Positions 1-9,111 of a stretch of 40,549 nt of DNA are shown piece by piece. Within the stretch, counting starts at the first letter, position 1. The number at the start of each line of letters is the position of its first letter. The stretch comes from Methylocystaceae bacterium (lineage in GTDB: Bacteria; Pseudomonadota; Alphaproteobacteria; Rhizobiales; Beijerinckiaceae). The DNA lies in assembly GCA_009773555.1 (NCBI GenBank), contig WSXZ01000048.1:5894-46442 (forward strand), written 5' to 3'. The position numbers and the translations under genes were made by a program. The notes beneath the pieces were generated by a model. It was not told where the DNA came from, made no database searches, and saw nothing but the letters and a program-made list of their open reading frames with translations.

Positions 1-183
1 CTGATTGCGATCCTGGATCAGCAGGGGCAGGCGCTTGGCCGAGGCGCTGGCGACGCTCATCTCCTGCCTGCTATGGGCGGCCCCGCGGGTCTTTTGCTCG
101 TGGTTGACGTTGGTGGCGAGGCCAAGGGCGAGAAATCCAACCCAAAACGCCACGGGCACGAAGCGCGACTTCGAAAACGGCAT
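1..183 (-). CDS. Partial membrane-anchored protein of unknown function (N-terminus only)
   Basis: A reading frame on the minus strand starts with ATG at 183 and runs off the left edge of the window, giving 61 codons. A good ribosome binding site (GGGAGA) lies 5-6 bases before the ATG. The N-terminus has basic residues (MPFSKSRF) followed by a hydrophobic stretch of about 16 residues, so it is either a signal peptide or a membrane anchor; the following segment is polar. I do not recognise the family. It is divergent from the MocR-type regulator that starts at 417. MocR regulators often control a divergent neighbour, so this gene is a candidate target, but that is inference only. Confidence 0.5.
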   Translation of the reverse strand, partial: MPFSKSRFVPVAFWVGFLALGLATNVNHEQKTRGAAHSRQEMSVASASAKRLPLLIQDRNQ

Positions 184-416
184 TTTGGTCTCCCTTTGCT
201 CAGGCGCTCTACGATCGAACGCAGCTTTCCCCAATGTGCGTCCAAGTAAAAGCGCCAGGAGCAAGCAACCTGATGGCGCCAGCTCGAAACAGTTCTCCTC
301 TCTGGCTGGCGTGCTAATTAGCAATGGGCGCGAAAGTTGGCGCCAATGCTTACGTTCCCTGTGGACCTATGCGCGCGGGTCAGAAGCGCATTAGCTTGCG
401 CCCAGGGGAGACAGCG

Positions 417-1940
417 ATGACCTTAACAACCACGGATCGTCCAGCGCCCATCGTCAAAAGCGGGCATGTGCAACTGTCGATCATTCTGGCTGAGTCAGAC
501 AAGAACACTCTGCAGAATCAGATCTTCGACCAGATCCGCTCAATGATTCTCAACGGTCAGCTCAAATGCGACGATCCGATGCCGACCACCCGCGAGCTGA
601 GCAGCCAGCTTGGCGTCTCGCGCAACACGGCGGTGTTGGCCTATGAGCGGCTGATCGCAGAAGGCTATATTCGCACGAAGCCATACGTCGGCACCTTCGT
701 TTCGCCGGATCTGCCGGACACGGCGTTTCTGTCGGCCAATCACCGCACGCCGCAAGCGGAAGAGCAGGGCGCCGCGATTGAAGTTCCGCCGCCCTGCGGG
801 GCGTTGCGCACTCATCGCCTCGCCGACCCGGAGCGCCGTCGCCTCGCCGCCGATTTCTGGGTGGGCCGGCCGGACGCACGATCCTTTCCGCTCAAGGCAT
901 GGTCGCATCACATCAAGAATCGGCTGAAGGCGGTCGGCTCCAATCTCACGAGCTATAGTGACGCCGCAGGACTGATGGAGCTGCGGCGCGCCGTCGCCAA
1001 ACATCTTGCGCCGGCGCGCGGCGTCGTCGCCGATCCGGAGCAGATCGTCATCGTCGGCGGCTGCCAGGACGGCTTCAATCTGGTCGGCCGCCTGCTCGTC
1101 ACGCCCGGCTCCACCGCCGTCGTCGAGTCGCCCTGCTATCAGGGCGCGGCCTTCGTGCTCGAAAGCCTTGGGGCGACGCTTTATCCCGTGCCTGTCGATC
1201 AGGACGGGCTCGACGTGTCGCGACTGCCGAAAACCCGGGGCGCCGTCGCCTATGTGACGCCGTCGCATCAATATCCGATCGGCGTGACCATGAGCCTGCA
1301 GCGGCGGCTTGAGCTTCTGGCCTGGGCGACGCAGTACGACGCGTATATTATGGAAGACGACTATGACAGCGACTTCCGTTTTGTCGGTTCGCCGCTGACG
1401 GCGCTGAAGGGGCTCGATCGCAACGAGCGCGTCATCTATCTCGGCACTTTCTCGAAATGCATGGGACCCGGACTGCGCCTCGGCTATGTGGTGCTGCCCC
1501 GCCGTCTCGCCGAAGCCGGGCGGCGCATGAAGATGCTGATGAACAACGGTCAAAGCTGGCTGGAACAGGCGGCGATGGCGGATTTCATGTCGAGCGGCGA
1601 GTTCGGGCGCCATTTGCGGCGTATTCGCCAGCTCTATCGCGATCGGCGCGACGCGCTGCTGGGCGCGCTGCGGAATCACTTCGGCGCCTGTGAGATCTAC
1701 GGCGACCAGGCCGGCATGCATCTCGTGTGGAAGCTGCCGGACGGTTTTCCGGACGCCGCCGAGGTGGAGAAGAGGGGCCTAGCCGCCGGCGTTGGCGTCT
1801 GTTCGCTGGCGACGGGCTCGGCGCTGCGCTTTGACGACATCAATGGCGGCGATCGGCTGCTGATGCTCGGCTTCGTCGCGCTCACCGAAAAAGAAATCGA
1901 GACCGGAATCGCCCGGTTGGCGCAGGCGCTGAAAGCGTAG
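417..1940 (+). CDS. MocR/PdxR-type transcriptional regulator (GntR wHTH fused to aminotransferase-like domain)
   Basis: The 507-residue product has a GntR-type winged helix at about residues 20-95 (motifs NQIFDQIRSMILNG, TTRELSSQLGVSRNTAVLAY). A linker and a fold-type I aminotransferase domain follow. The PLP-binding lysine is visible at K347 in LGTFSKCMGPGLRLGY, and EDDYDSDF and TPSHQYPIG are further family motifs. Members bind a PLP-linked effector and regulate vitamin B6, GABA, taurine or similar genes; the ligand cannot be read from the sequence. I chose the ATG at 417 because AGGGGAG sits 8 bases upstream and the protein then has a normal family N-terminus; an in-frame ATG at 324 would add 31 residues that do not resemble the family. 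Confidence 0.9.
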   Translation: MTLTTTDRPAPIVKSGHVQLSIILAESDKNTLQNQIFDQIRSMILNGQLKCDDPMPTTRELSSQLGVSRNTAVLAYERLIAEGYIRTKPYVGTFVSPDLPDTAFLSANHRTPQAEEQGAAIEVPPPCGALRTHRLADPERRRLAADFWVGRPDARSFPLKAWSHHIKNRLKAVGSNLTSYSDAAGLMELRRAVAKHLAPARGVVADPEQIVIVGGCQDGFNLVGRLLVTPGSTAVVESPCYQGAAFVLESLGATLYPVPVDQDGLDVSRLPKTRGAVAYVTPSHQYPIGVTMSLQRRLELLAWATQYDAYIMEDDYDSDFRFVGSPLTALKGLDRNERVIYLGTFSKCMGPGLRLGYVVLPRRLAEAGRRMKMLMNNGQSWLEQAAMADFMSSGEFGRHLRRIRQLYRDRRDALLGALRNHFGACEIYGDQAGMHLVWKLPDGFPDAAEVEKRGLAAGVGVCSLATGSALRFDDINGGDRLLMLGFVALTEKEIETGIARLAQALKA

Positions 1941-1949
1941 CGCTGCGCC

Positions 1950-2262
1950 AACCCTCTCCCATCGGGAGAGGGTGGTTGCGAAGCAACCGGGTGAGGGGTT
2001 TTTCCTCGCGAGTTTTGGCGGCGTTGCGGCGGATTCGTCGCGCCTGTATTGGCGAAATCGTAACCCCTCACCCCGGTCCTTCGTACCGACCCTCTCCCAC
2101 AGGGAGAAGGTGTCCGCGCGCCTCTCCCACAGGGAGAGGGTGGTTGCGAAGCAACCGGGTGAGGGGTTTCCGCTTCGCGCGAGTTTGCGTATTGCGAGGT
2201 GGCCATAACCCTCACCCCGGTCCTTTGGACCGACCCTCTCCCCATGGGAGAGGGTTTCGCGC
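1950..2262. repeat. REP/BIME-like cluster of alternating palindromic repeats
   Basis: The 335-bp gap between the regulator and the MFS gene is almost wholly repeat. Four units are visible at about 1950-2000, 2062-2112, 2121-2170 and 2206-2257. Two start with a CTCTCCC...GGGAGAGGG hairpin followed by GGTTGCGAAGCAACCGGGTG and GAGGGGTTT. The other two are inverted relatives reading CCCTCACCCCGGTCC and then GACCGACCCTCTCCC. Alternating orientation is the hallmark of bacterial interspersed mosaic elements. An open frame runs through it into the MFS gene but encodes only repeat. The cluster may also act as a transcription terminator for the regulator gene. Confidence 0.85.
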
Positions 2263-2275
2263 GAGCCCTACGTTC

Positions 2276-3490
2276 ATGAACGACTTCAGCGGCGTCTCGC
2301 GTCTGCGCGCCATACCGTCCGGCGTCTGGGCGCTCGGACTCGTCTCGCTGCTCATGGATTTCTCATCCGAGATGATCCATGCGCTGCTGCCGATCTATCT
2401 CGTCGGCGCGATGGGCGCCTCGATGGCCGAAGTCGGAATCATCGAAGGCGTCGCCGAAGCGACCGCCTCGATCGTGAAAATATTTTCGGGCGCGCTGTCG
2501 GACTGGTTCGGACGCCGCAAACAGCTGGCGATCATCGGCTATGGGCTTGCCGCGCTCACGAAGCCGATGTTTCCGCTGGCGCCGAATGTGGCCTGGGTCA
2601 TGGCCGCCCGCTTCATCGATCGCGTCGGCAAGGGCATACGCGGCGCCCCGCGCGACGCGCTTGTCGCCGATATCGCGCCGGCCTCCATTCGCGGCGCGGC
2701 CTTCGGGCTTCGCCAGTCGCTCGACACGATCGGCGCCTTTCTCGGGCCGGCGGTCGCGGTCGCCGCGATGTGGGTCTCGGCCAACAGCATCCCTTTCGTC
2801 TTCTGGATCGCGACGATTCCGGCCGCGCTCGCCGTTGCGGTCCTGGCGTTCGGCGTGCGCGAGCCCGAAGCCTCCCGCCCGCCGCGGCCGGCGCGTTTTC
2901 CGCTGCACATCGAGGAAGTCCGCCGGCTCGGCGGCCCCTTCTGGATCGTTGTGGCGATCGGCGTCGTCTTCAGTCTGGCGCGCTTTTCCGAGGCTTTCCT
3001 CATTCTTAAGGCGCGCGACGTCGGACTGCCGGTGGCGCTCGCGCCGCTGGTGCTCGTCGCGATGAATGTCGTCTACGCCGGCGCCTCCTATCCGGTTGGC
3101 GCCTTCTCGGATCGCGGCGACAGAAAAACGCCTCTCATGGCGGGTCTTGTCGCGCTGATCGCCGCCGACGCCGTCCTGGCGGTCGCCGATCATATGCCGC
3201 TCGTGTGGCTCGGCGTGGCGCTTTGGGGCCTGCACATGGGCCTCACCCAGGGCCTGCTCGCGACGCTCATCGCCGACGTCGCGCCGGCGGCGTTGCGCGG
3301 CTCGGCCTTCGGCGTGTTCAACCTTGCAAGCGGGGTCGCGCTGCTCGCCGCCAGCGCCGGCGCGGGGGCGCTGTGGGACGCCTTCGGGTCCGCTTCCGCC
3401 TTCTGGGCGGGCGCGCTTTTGGCGTCGCTGGCGCTCGTCGGGCTCGCGGTCGGCGGCGGTCGGATCGGCCAGCCCCACGGGCCGGTTTGA
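2276..3490 (+). CDS. Major facilitator superfamily transporter
   Basis: The 404-residue inner-membrane protein has about 12 hydrophobic segments. The MFS signature after TM2 is clear (GALSDWFGRRKQ), and its counterpart in the second half (GAFSDRGDRKTP) confirms the internal duplication. The segment DRVGKGIRGAPRDALVAD is typical of a drug/small-molecule MFS subgroup common in alphaproteobacteria. The substrate is unknown. I start it at the ATG at 2276, just after the repeat cluster, because everything upstream in the frame is repeat sequence; the ribosome binding site there is weak. Confidence 0.85.
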   Translation: MNDFSGVSRLRAIPSGVWALGLVSLLMDFSSEMIHALLPIYLVGAMGASMAEVGIIEGVAEATASIVKIFSGALSDWFGRRKQLAIIGYGLAALTKPMFPLAPNVAWVMAARFIDRVGKGIRGAPRDALVADIAPASIRGAAFGLRQSLDTIGAFLGPAVAVAAMWVSANSIPFVFWIATIPAALAVAVLAFGVREPEASRPPRPARFPLHIEEVRRLGGPFWIVVAIGVVFSLARFSEAFLILKARDVGLPVALAPLVLVAMNVVYAGASYPVGAFSDRGDRKTPLMAGLVALIAADAVLAVADHMPLVWLGVALWGLHMGLTQGLLATLIADVAPAALRGSAFGVFNLASGVALLAASAGAGALWDAFGSASAFWAGALLASLALVGLAVGGGRIGQPHGPV

Positions 3491-3662
3491 GCCGGCGCGT
3501 TAAGAACTTCGCGTCGAAAATCAGGCGCGTTAACCGCTGGCTAAGCATGTCAATTAAACATTGAAAATGAACGATAAATTATCGCAATTGCGCCATTGTT
3601 GATCATTCATTTCAGAACTGGCGGGGGCGCTGGCGTTTCAAGAACGCACCATTGAGGGACCA

Positions 3663-4388
3663 ATGAAAAAACGAGCTTTCGGCGTCGCCGTCGCGGCTTG
3701 CCTCTCCGTCCTGTCGGCGTCGGCCGCAGACCTGCCTTCGCGCAAGGAGCCGCCGCCGGTCTATTATCCGCCGCCGCCAATCTTCACCTGGACCGGGGTC
3801 TACGCCGGTCTCAATCTTGGCGGCGGGTGGCTTGATCGATACGATTATGGACATTGGCTGGCGCCCTCGAGCGCGTCGAACAGTGGCGGCGTCGTCGGCG
3901 GCGGCCAGATCGGCTATAATTATCAGCTCACCCCGCTCTTCGTCGTCGGTCTCGAAACCGATTTTCAAGGATCGGGCGTCGGCGGCGGCGGCAATCAGGG
4001 TTGGGGCGCAACGCGCAGCGTCGACTGGTTCGGCACGGTGCGCGGCCGCGCGGGCGTGTCGATGCTGAACGCGCAGCTGCTCCTTTACGGTACCGGCGGC
4101 TTCGCCTATGGCGACCTGCGTCTCAACTACGGATGGCTTGGCTCTCAGGCCCGCACCGGAACCGGGTGGACGGCGGGCGGAGGGCTTGAATACGCCTTCC
4201 TCCCGAACTGGTCGGCGAAGGTCGAATATCTCTACACAAACATCGGCGCGAATTACGACTCTATCTACGTTGCGCCGTTCATCGTCGAATCCCAGCAGCG
4301 CGCGCATCTCAATACCGTGCGCGCCGGCGTCAATTATCGCTTCAACTGGCTGCTTGCGCCTCCCGGCCCGCCAATGGCGGCCTACTGA
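3663..4388 (+). CDS. Outer-membrane beta-barrel protein, Omp25/Omp31-like porin family
   Basis: The 241-residue product has a signal peptide (MKKRAFGVAVAACLSVLSASAA), a short Pro-rich segment with the family phrase FTWTGVYAGLNLGGGW, and alternating beta strands ending in the aromatic-type C-terminus NYRFNWLL followed by a short tail. This is the small eight-stranded barrel family abundant in Rhizobiales (known as Omp25/Omp31 in Brucella). The role is structural or adhesion-related; no substrate can be assigned. The preceding 170 bases are locally AT-rich (around 3550-3600), which suits a promoter. A rho-independent terminator follows at 4415. Confidence 0.85.
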   Translation: MKKRAFGVAVAACLSVLSASAADLPSRKEPPPVYYPPPPIFTWTGVYAGLNLGGGWLDRYDYGHWLAPSSASNSGGVVGGGQIGYNYQLTPLFVVGLETDFQGSGVGGGGNQGWGATRSVDWFGTVRGRAGVSMLNAQLLLYGTGGFAYGDLRLNYGWLGSQARTGTGWTAGGGLEYAFLPNWSAKVEYLYTNIGANYDSIYVAPFIVESQQRAHLNTVRAGVNYRFNWLLAPPGPPMAAY

Positions 4389-4414
4389 ACGCGAATGCTA
4401 CGAGGATGAGCGAC

Positions 4415-4438
4415 AAAAGCCCCGGCGACGGGGCTTTT
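4415..4438 (+). terminator. Rho-independent terminator after the outer-membrane protein gene
   Basis: A stem of AAAAGCCCC paired with GGGGCTTTT and a GGCGAC-type loop lies 27 bases past the stop codon. The 3' arm ends in four T residues. It separates the porin transcription unit from the sdh operon. Confidence 0.8.
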
Positions 4439-4550
4439 GCATATGTGGCCGTCGAAGGCGCCGCCCGCGTAGTTGCGGCGCCGCAACATTTGAACTATCT
4501 GCTTTGGAAGCGTTCCGAGAAGAAATCGGCCGCACGCGAGAGGGTTCTAC

Positions 4551-4958
4551 ATGGCAGACGCCGACACTGACGGGCTCGCCGCGCGGCGGCCGCTGTCGCC
4601 GCATCTGACGGTCTTTAGGCCCATCCTGACGATGATGATGTCGATCGCGCATCGAATCACCGGCGCGGGGCTTTACGTCGGCATGGCGCTTCTGGCGCTG
4701 TTCCTGCTCGGCGCCGCAGTTGGCGGCGTCGCCTTCTCCGCCGTGTCCTGGATCGGGTCGGGCTTCATCGGCAATCTGCTGGTGCTGATGATCGTTTGGG
4801 CGATTTTCCACCATCTGCTCGGCGGCGTGCGTCACGCGCTCTGGGACCGCGGGCTTTACATGGACGCGAAGGGGCGGGAACTGCTGGCGCAAGGGACGCT
4901 CGTCGGCGGCATCCTGTTGACGCTGCTCGTCTTCATCTTCAAGACGCTGGCGAGCTGA
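4551..4958 (+). CDS. sdhC: Succinate dehydrogenase cytochrome b556 subunit
   Basis: The 135-residue inner-membrane protein has three transmembrane helices. The N-terminal RPLSPHLTVFRP and SIAHRITGAGLY are the SdhC signature for quinone binding. The haem-ligand histidine lies in FHHLLGGVRHALWD. With SdhD it anchors SdhA/SdhB to the membrane, binds haem b and passes electrons from succinate to ubiquinone in complex II. It is the first gene of the sdh operon; sdhD follows after 13 bases. Confidence 0.96.
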   Translation: MADADTDGLAARRPLSPHLTVFRPILTMMMSIAHRITGAGLYVGMALLALFLLGAAVGGVAFSAVSWIGSGFIGNLLVLMIVWAIFHHLLGGVRHALWDRGLYMDAKGRELLAQGTLVGGILLTLLVFIFKTLAS

Positions 4959-4971
4959 GCGGAGCGAACTC

Positions 4972-5367
4972 ATGACGGTTGCGACGAGGTTCAAGAGCGG
5001 TCGAACCGGACCCGGCGACGCCTATGTCTCCGACCATAGCGGTTCGCCTCACGCACGCTTCATGCGGTTGACGTCTTATGCGCTGGTCCCGCTTGGCGTG
5101 TTGAGCGCCTGGTGGATTCTTGGACTTGCCGGCAAGCCGCTCGAAGGCGTGCGCGCCGAGATCGGCAGACCAATTCCCGCACTCGTGCTTCTTGCGTTCG
5201 GCGTCATCGGCATGATCCATGCGCGACAAGGCATGGACGACATCATCGAAGATTATGTGCACGATAAAGTGTTGAAGGCGCAGGCGATCGTCGCCAACAC
5301 ATGGGCGTCGCGCGCCATCGCAGCGATCTGGGTCCTCGCGATCCTCCTCATCGCTGCGCCGAAGTAG
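4972..5367 (+). CDS. sdhD: Succinate dehydrogenase membrane anchor subunit
   Basis: The 131-residue product has three hydrophobic segments. The motif MIHARQGMDDIIEDYVHD carries the conserved histidine and arginine near the quinone/haem site. It pairs with SdhC in complex II. The ATG at 4972 is preceded by GGAGCG and lies 13 bases after sdhC. The 145 bases between its stop and sdhA contain no convincing gene. Confidence 0.95.
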   Translation: MTVATRFKSGRTGPGDAYVSDHSGSPHARFMRLTSYALVPLGVLSAWWILGLAGKPLEGVRAEIGRPIPALVLLAFGVIGMIHARQGMDDIIEDYVHDKVLKAQAIVANTWASRAIAAIWVLAILLIAAPK

Positions 5368-5512
5368 TCGGACGATGCAACCCACGGACGTCGACGTGAC
5401 AGGCGAGAGCAGAAAGCAGCGCCACGGCGCTGCTCTGATCTCAATGATCCCGTCTTGTAACGACGCGGCGACGCTGCGCGCGGCGCGAATGAGATTCGAG
5501 AAGGCTTGATCG

Positions 5513-7345
5513 ATGGTTGCAAAGGGTCCTGCATCAAATGTGTCGGTGGGCGGTCGCGCCTATGCGATCGTCGATCACACCTTTGACGTCGTCGTCGTCG
5601 GGGCGGGCGGATCGGGCCTTCGCGCCGTCGTCGGCTGCGCCGAGGCGGGACTGAACGTCGCCTGCGTCACCAAGGTCTTTCCAACCCGCTCGCACACCGT
5701 GGCGGCGCAGGGCGGCATCGCCGCCGCGCTCGGCAACATGGGGCCGGACAATTGGAAATGGCACATGTACGACACCGTCAAGGGCTCCGACTGGCTCGGC
5801 GACCAGGACGCCATCGAATATATGTGCCGCAACGCCCCGCCCGCCGTTTATGAGCTGGAGCATTGGGGCGTCCCCTTCTCACGCACCACGGAAGGGACGA
5901 TCTACCAGCGTCCGTTCGGCGGGATGACGACGGACTTCGGCAACGGCCCGCCGGCGCAGCGCACATGCGCGGCCGCCGATCGCACCGGCCACGCGATGCT
6001 CCATACGATGTATGGCCAGGCGCTGAAGCTTGACACGAAGTTCTTCGTCGAATTTTTCGCGCTCGACCTCATCATGGATCAGGACGGCGCCTGTCGGGGC
6101 GTCGTGTGCCTGAAGATCGATGACGGAACGATCCATCGTTTTCGCGCCGCGCTCACCGTGCTCGCGACCGGCGGCTATGGCCGCGCCTACCTTTCCGCGA
6201 CGTCGGCGCACACCTGCACCGGCGATGGCAACGCCATGGTGCTGCGCGCGGGGCTGCCGCTGCAGGACATGGAGTTCGTGCAGTTTCATCCGACGGGAAT
6301 CTATGGCGCGGGCTGCCTGATCACCGAGGGCGCGCGCGGCGAAGGCGGTTATCTGACAAACAGCGAAGGCGAGCGCTTCATGGAGCGCTACGCGCCTTCA
6401 GTGAAGGATCTTGCGCCGCGCGACATGGTTTCGCGCGCCATCACCGTCGAGGTTCGCGAGGGCCGCGGCGTCGGCAAGAATCAGGATCACGCCTATCTGC
6501 ATCTCGAGCATCTCGATCCGCAGATTCTGCATGAGCGGCTGCCGGGCATCTCAGAAAGCGCGAAAATTTTCGCCGGCGTCGACGTGACGCGCCAGCCGAT
6601 CCCGATCATTCCGACCGTGCATTACAATATGGGCGGCATACCGACGAATTATCACGGCGAGGCGTTGCGCAAGCGCGACGGCAATCCCGACGAGGTGGTG
6701 CCGGGCCTGATGGCGCTCGGCGAAGCCGCCTGCGTTTCCGTGCACGGCGCCAATCGCCTCGGCTCGAATTCGCTCATTGATCTCGTCGTCTTCGGCCGCG
6801 CCGCGGCGCAGCGCGCCGCCGAACTCATCAAGCCGAACGATACGCAGCCGGAGCTCCCCGCGGATTCGGCCGATCTCGCGCTGTCGCGTCTCGATTTTTT
6901 CCGCAACGCCAACGGCGGGACATCGACAGCCACATTGCGCGACAGGATGCAGCGCACGATGCAGTCGCATTGCGCCGTCTATCGCACCGGCGAGGTCCTC
7001 GCCGAAGGCGTCGAACAGATCAACGCCGTCTGGCGCGACGGCGCCGACGTCAAGATCACCGATCGCTCGCTGATCTGGAACTCCGATCTCGTCGAGACGC
7101 TGGAATACGACAACCTTATCGTGCAGGCCGTCACGACGATGGAAAGCGCCGCCAACCGCACCGAATCGCGCGGCGCGCATGCGCGCGAGGATTTTCCGAA
7201 TCGCGACGACAAGAACTGGATGAAGCATACGCTCGCGACGATCGATCGCGAGAGGAAGACCACCTCGATCGATTATCGCCCGGTGCACAGCTACACGATG
7301 ACGAATGAGGTGGCTTACATCGAGCCGAAGGCGCGGGTGTATTGA
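5513..7345 (+). CDS. sdhA: Succinate dehydrogenase flavoprotein subunit
   Basis: The 610-residue catalytic subunit oxidises succinate to fumarate in the TCA cycle. The FAD dinucleotide-binding motif [13 protein letters not shown] is at about residue 26. The histidine that carries covalent FAD is H61 in [11 protein letters not shown]. Active-site segments [15 protein letters not shown] and [11 protein letters not shown] are present, and the C-terminal YRPVHSYTM is typical. Length matches the family. GAGAAGG lies about 8 bases before the start. Its usual next gene, sdhB, is displaced by about 900 bases by an AT-richer insert. Confidence 0.97.
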   Translation: MVAKGPASNVSVGGRAYAIVDHTFDVVVVGAGGSGLRAVVGCAEAGLNVACVTKVFPTRSHTVAAQGGIAAALGNMGPDNWKWHMYDTVKGSDWLGDQDAIEYMCRNAPPAVYELEHWGVPFSRTTEGTIYQRPFGGMTTDFGNGPPAQRTCAAADRTGHAMLHTMYGQALKLDTKFFVEFFALDLIMDQDGACRGVVCLKIDDGTIHRFRAALTVLATGGYGRAYLSATSAHTCTGDGNAMVLRAGLPLQDMEFVQFHPTGIYGAGCLITEGARGEGGYLTNSEGERFMERYAPSVKDLAPRDMVSRAITVEVREGRGVGKNQDHAYLHLEHLDPQILHERLPGISESAKIFAGVDVTRQPIPIIPTVHYNMGGIPTNYHGEALRKRDGNPDEVVPGLMALGEAACVSVHGANRLGSNSLIDLVVFGRAAAQRAAELIKPNDTQPELPADSADLALSRLDFFRNANGGTSTATLRDRMQRTMQSHCAVYRTGEVLAEGVEQINAVWRDGADVKITDRSLIWNSDLVETLEYDNLIVQAVTTMESAANRTESRGAHAREDFPNRDDKNWMKHTLATIDRERKTTSIDYRPVHSYTMTNEVAYIEPKARVY

Positions 7346-7364
7346 GGAACCTGAGGGCGTGGGA

Positions 7365-8252
7365 ATGAACAGAAAGGAGAATTTGCCGAGGGCTTTGCGT
7401 AGCCCTCTACCGATCTTCACAACGGATCTGTTCGAGTACTCATTGGCCGATCAAGGCATTAATATTGGCTTCGGAGCTGGAATACCGCCACGACTGGAAA
7501 AAAAAGTAAAGGCTGCGGCTATTACTTACAAATTAGGTAATAAATCCGTAGATTACGTCCTCAAAAACTATTTCAGAGATGAAGCTGACGAAGACATGGA
7601 GGAGCGGGCGGATGTCGAAGTGAATAAGTACGTTGAAATGTCAGCCGCGGTTTTCGAGGATATCGTTTCAAATATTGCTGACAAGGCAGATAGTCTTGGC
7701 TCGATATTGTGTGAGATGACGCTTGTAAGAATTTGCTACAGCCTGAAGGTTGCCCTCTTTACCGCTAACGTGGGCGCTCTCTTTGAAACCTGTGTGCTTG
7801 CTCGGATGATTTTGGAGCAATTGAGCTGGGGTATTTCTGTGGACGGTATTGCCGAGGAGCAGTCCGTCGTAACGAAGCGAGCACAGGGTTCACTATCCTC
7901 GCTTAGGAAAATCTATCCCACCGCTGGTCGAATATATGGGTACCTAAGCAACCATGCGCACTGGAGTTATCCCGAGCACACGAAGTCGATTTTCTCGGAT
8001 GGCGGCAAGTGGACCGTGTTGAAGGCAAATTCAGATAGCAAAGCGCAATCGTTGCTTTTGGTCCTATTGGTGGTCGATGTAATCGATGCTGTGTTGGAAT
8101 CGTTGCGACCGGACGCGCGCTCTCATGTCGGATCACCATCTAAGGCCATGAGCAAGAAACATACGCTTGAACACGTAGACGCCCTAATGACCATAGTAAG
8201 AGATCGCGACGAAGCTGCTGGCATCGTTTCCCTTTTCAATAGGGGGAGCTAA
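7365..8252 (+). CDS. Unknown AT-rich gene inserted between sdhA and sdhB
   Basis: This 295-residue protein is not part of any sdh operon I know. Four consecutive 60-base blocks from 7441 contain 30, 21, 29 and 24 G+C (43%), whereas a block inside sdhA (6781-6840) has 43 of 60. It is soluble by eye apart from hydrophobic helices around ICYSLKVALFTANVGALFE and SLLLVLLVVDVIDAVLES. The central LFETCVLARMILEQLSWG and YGYLSNHAHWSYPEH resemble all-helical DUF5677-like proteins, which I offer only as a hint. The start at 7365 lies 19 bases after the sdhA stop. Its TAA is directly followed by the sdhB ATG, and AGGGGGAG at its 3' end serves as sdhB's ribosome binding site. Function unknown; recent horizontal acquisition is likely. 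Confidence 0.8.
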   Translation: MNRKENLPRALRSPLPIFTTDLFEYSLADQGINIGFGAGIPPRLEKKVKAAAITYKLGNKSVDYVLKNYFRDEADEDMEERADVEVNKYVEMSAAVFEDIVSNIADKADSLGSILCEMTLVRICYSLKVALFTANVGALFETCVLARMILEQLSWGISVDGIAEEQSVVTKRAQGSLSSLRKIYPTAGRIYGYLSNHAHWSYPEHTKSIFSDGGKWTVLKANSDSKAQSLLLVLLVVDVIDAVLESLRPDARSHVGSPSKAMSKKHTLEHVDALMTIVRDRDEAAGIVSLFNRGS

Positions 8253-9041
8253 ATGGTCGAATTCACCCTCCCCAAGAACTCCGTCGTCGCCGAGGGCAAG
8301 ACGTGGCCGAAGCCCGAAGGGGCCGAGCGCCTGCGCGAATTGCGCATCTATCGATGGGACCCCGACGACGGCGCCAATCCGCGCATCGACACCTATTTCA
8401 TCGACGCCGACGACTGCGGGCCGATGGTTCTCGACGCGCTGATCTGGATCAAGAACCGAATCGATCCGACGCTGGCCTTCCGTCGCTCCTGCCGCGAGGG
8501 CATCTGCGGCTCGTGTTCGATGAATATCGGCGGGCTGAACACGCTCGCCTGCACCAAGGGCATGGATGAAATCGACGGCGCGATCAAAATCTATCCGCTG
8601 CCGCATATGGCGGTGGTCAAGGATTTGGTGCCCGATCTGACGATCTTCTATGAACAATACGCGGCGATCCAGCCCTGGCTGCGCGCCGGACCAGACCCCG
8701 AGAAGGAGCGGCTGCAGTCGCCGGAGCAGCGGGCCAAGCTCGACGGTCTCTACGAATGCATCCTGTGCGCCTGCTGCTCGACGGCCTGTCCGAGCTATTG
8801 GTGGAACGCCGATCGTTTCCTGGGTCCCGCGGCGCTGCTGCAGGCGTTCCGCTGGGTGCAGGACTCGCGCGATGAAGCGACGGAGGATCGCGTCTCCTAT
8901 GTCGACGACATCTTCCGCCTCTACCGCTGCCACACGATCATGAATTGCACCCAGGTCTGCCCGAAGGGTCTGTCGCCGGCCAAGGCGATCGCGGAACTCA
9001 AAAACATGGCCATCGCCCAGGACGAAGCGGAGTCGCGCTGA
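8253..9041 (+). CDS. sdhB: Succinate dehydrogenase iron-sulfur subunit
   Basis: The 262-residue electron-transfer subunit links SdhA to the quinone site. The 2Fe-2S cysteines are C80, C85, C88 and C100 ([14 protein letters not shown]). The 4Fe-4S and 3Fe-4S motifs are [16 protein letters not shown] and [18 protein letters not shown]. The first ATG abuts the stop codon of the inserted gene, so translation of sdhB is now likely coupled to that gene's translation. Protein length is normal, so the insertion left sdhB intact. Confidence 0.97.
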   Translation: MVEFTLPKNSVVAEGKTWPKPEGAERLRELRIYRWDPDDGANPRIDTYFIDADDCGPMVLDALIWIKNRIDPTLAFRRSCREGICGSCSMNIGGLNTLACTKGMDEIDGAIKIYPLPHMAVVKDLVPDLTIFYEQYAAIQPWLRAGPDPEKERLQSPEQRAKLDGLYECILCACCSTACPSYWWNADRFLGPAALLQAFRWVQDSRDEATEDRVSYVDDIFRLYRCHTIMNCTQVCPKGLSPAKAIAELKNMAIAQDEAESR

Positions 9042-9111
9042 GCGCGGGGCCGCCTTGATCCCGCCGCGCCGCCGGTTTAGGACGGAACAAACGTCTTCGG
9101 AGATCTGCGCC

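Noticed and set aside
540-1721. 393-codon open frame opposite the MocR gene
   Set aside because: The plus strand has an unambiguous MocR protein; the antisense product shows no motif.
1976-2275. Possible 100-residue N-terminal extension of the MFS transporter
   Set aside because: The sequence is made only of REP-like units (reading HPGP and SPTGRG phrases), and the true transporter begins at 2276.
5375-5509. 44-codon open frame between sdhD and sdhA
   Set aside because: No ribosome binding site, no recognised homology, and composition typical of non-coding spacer. It overlaps the sdhA ribosome binding site. Not supported as a gene.
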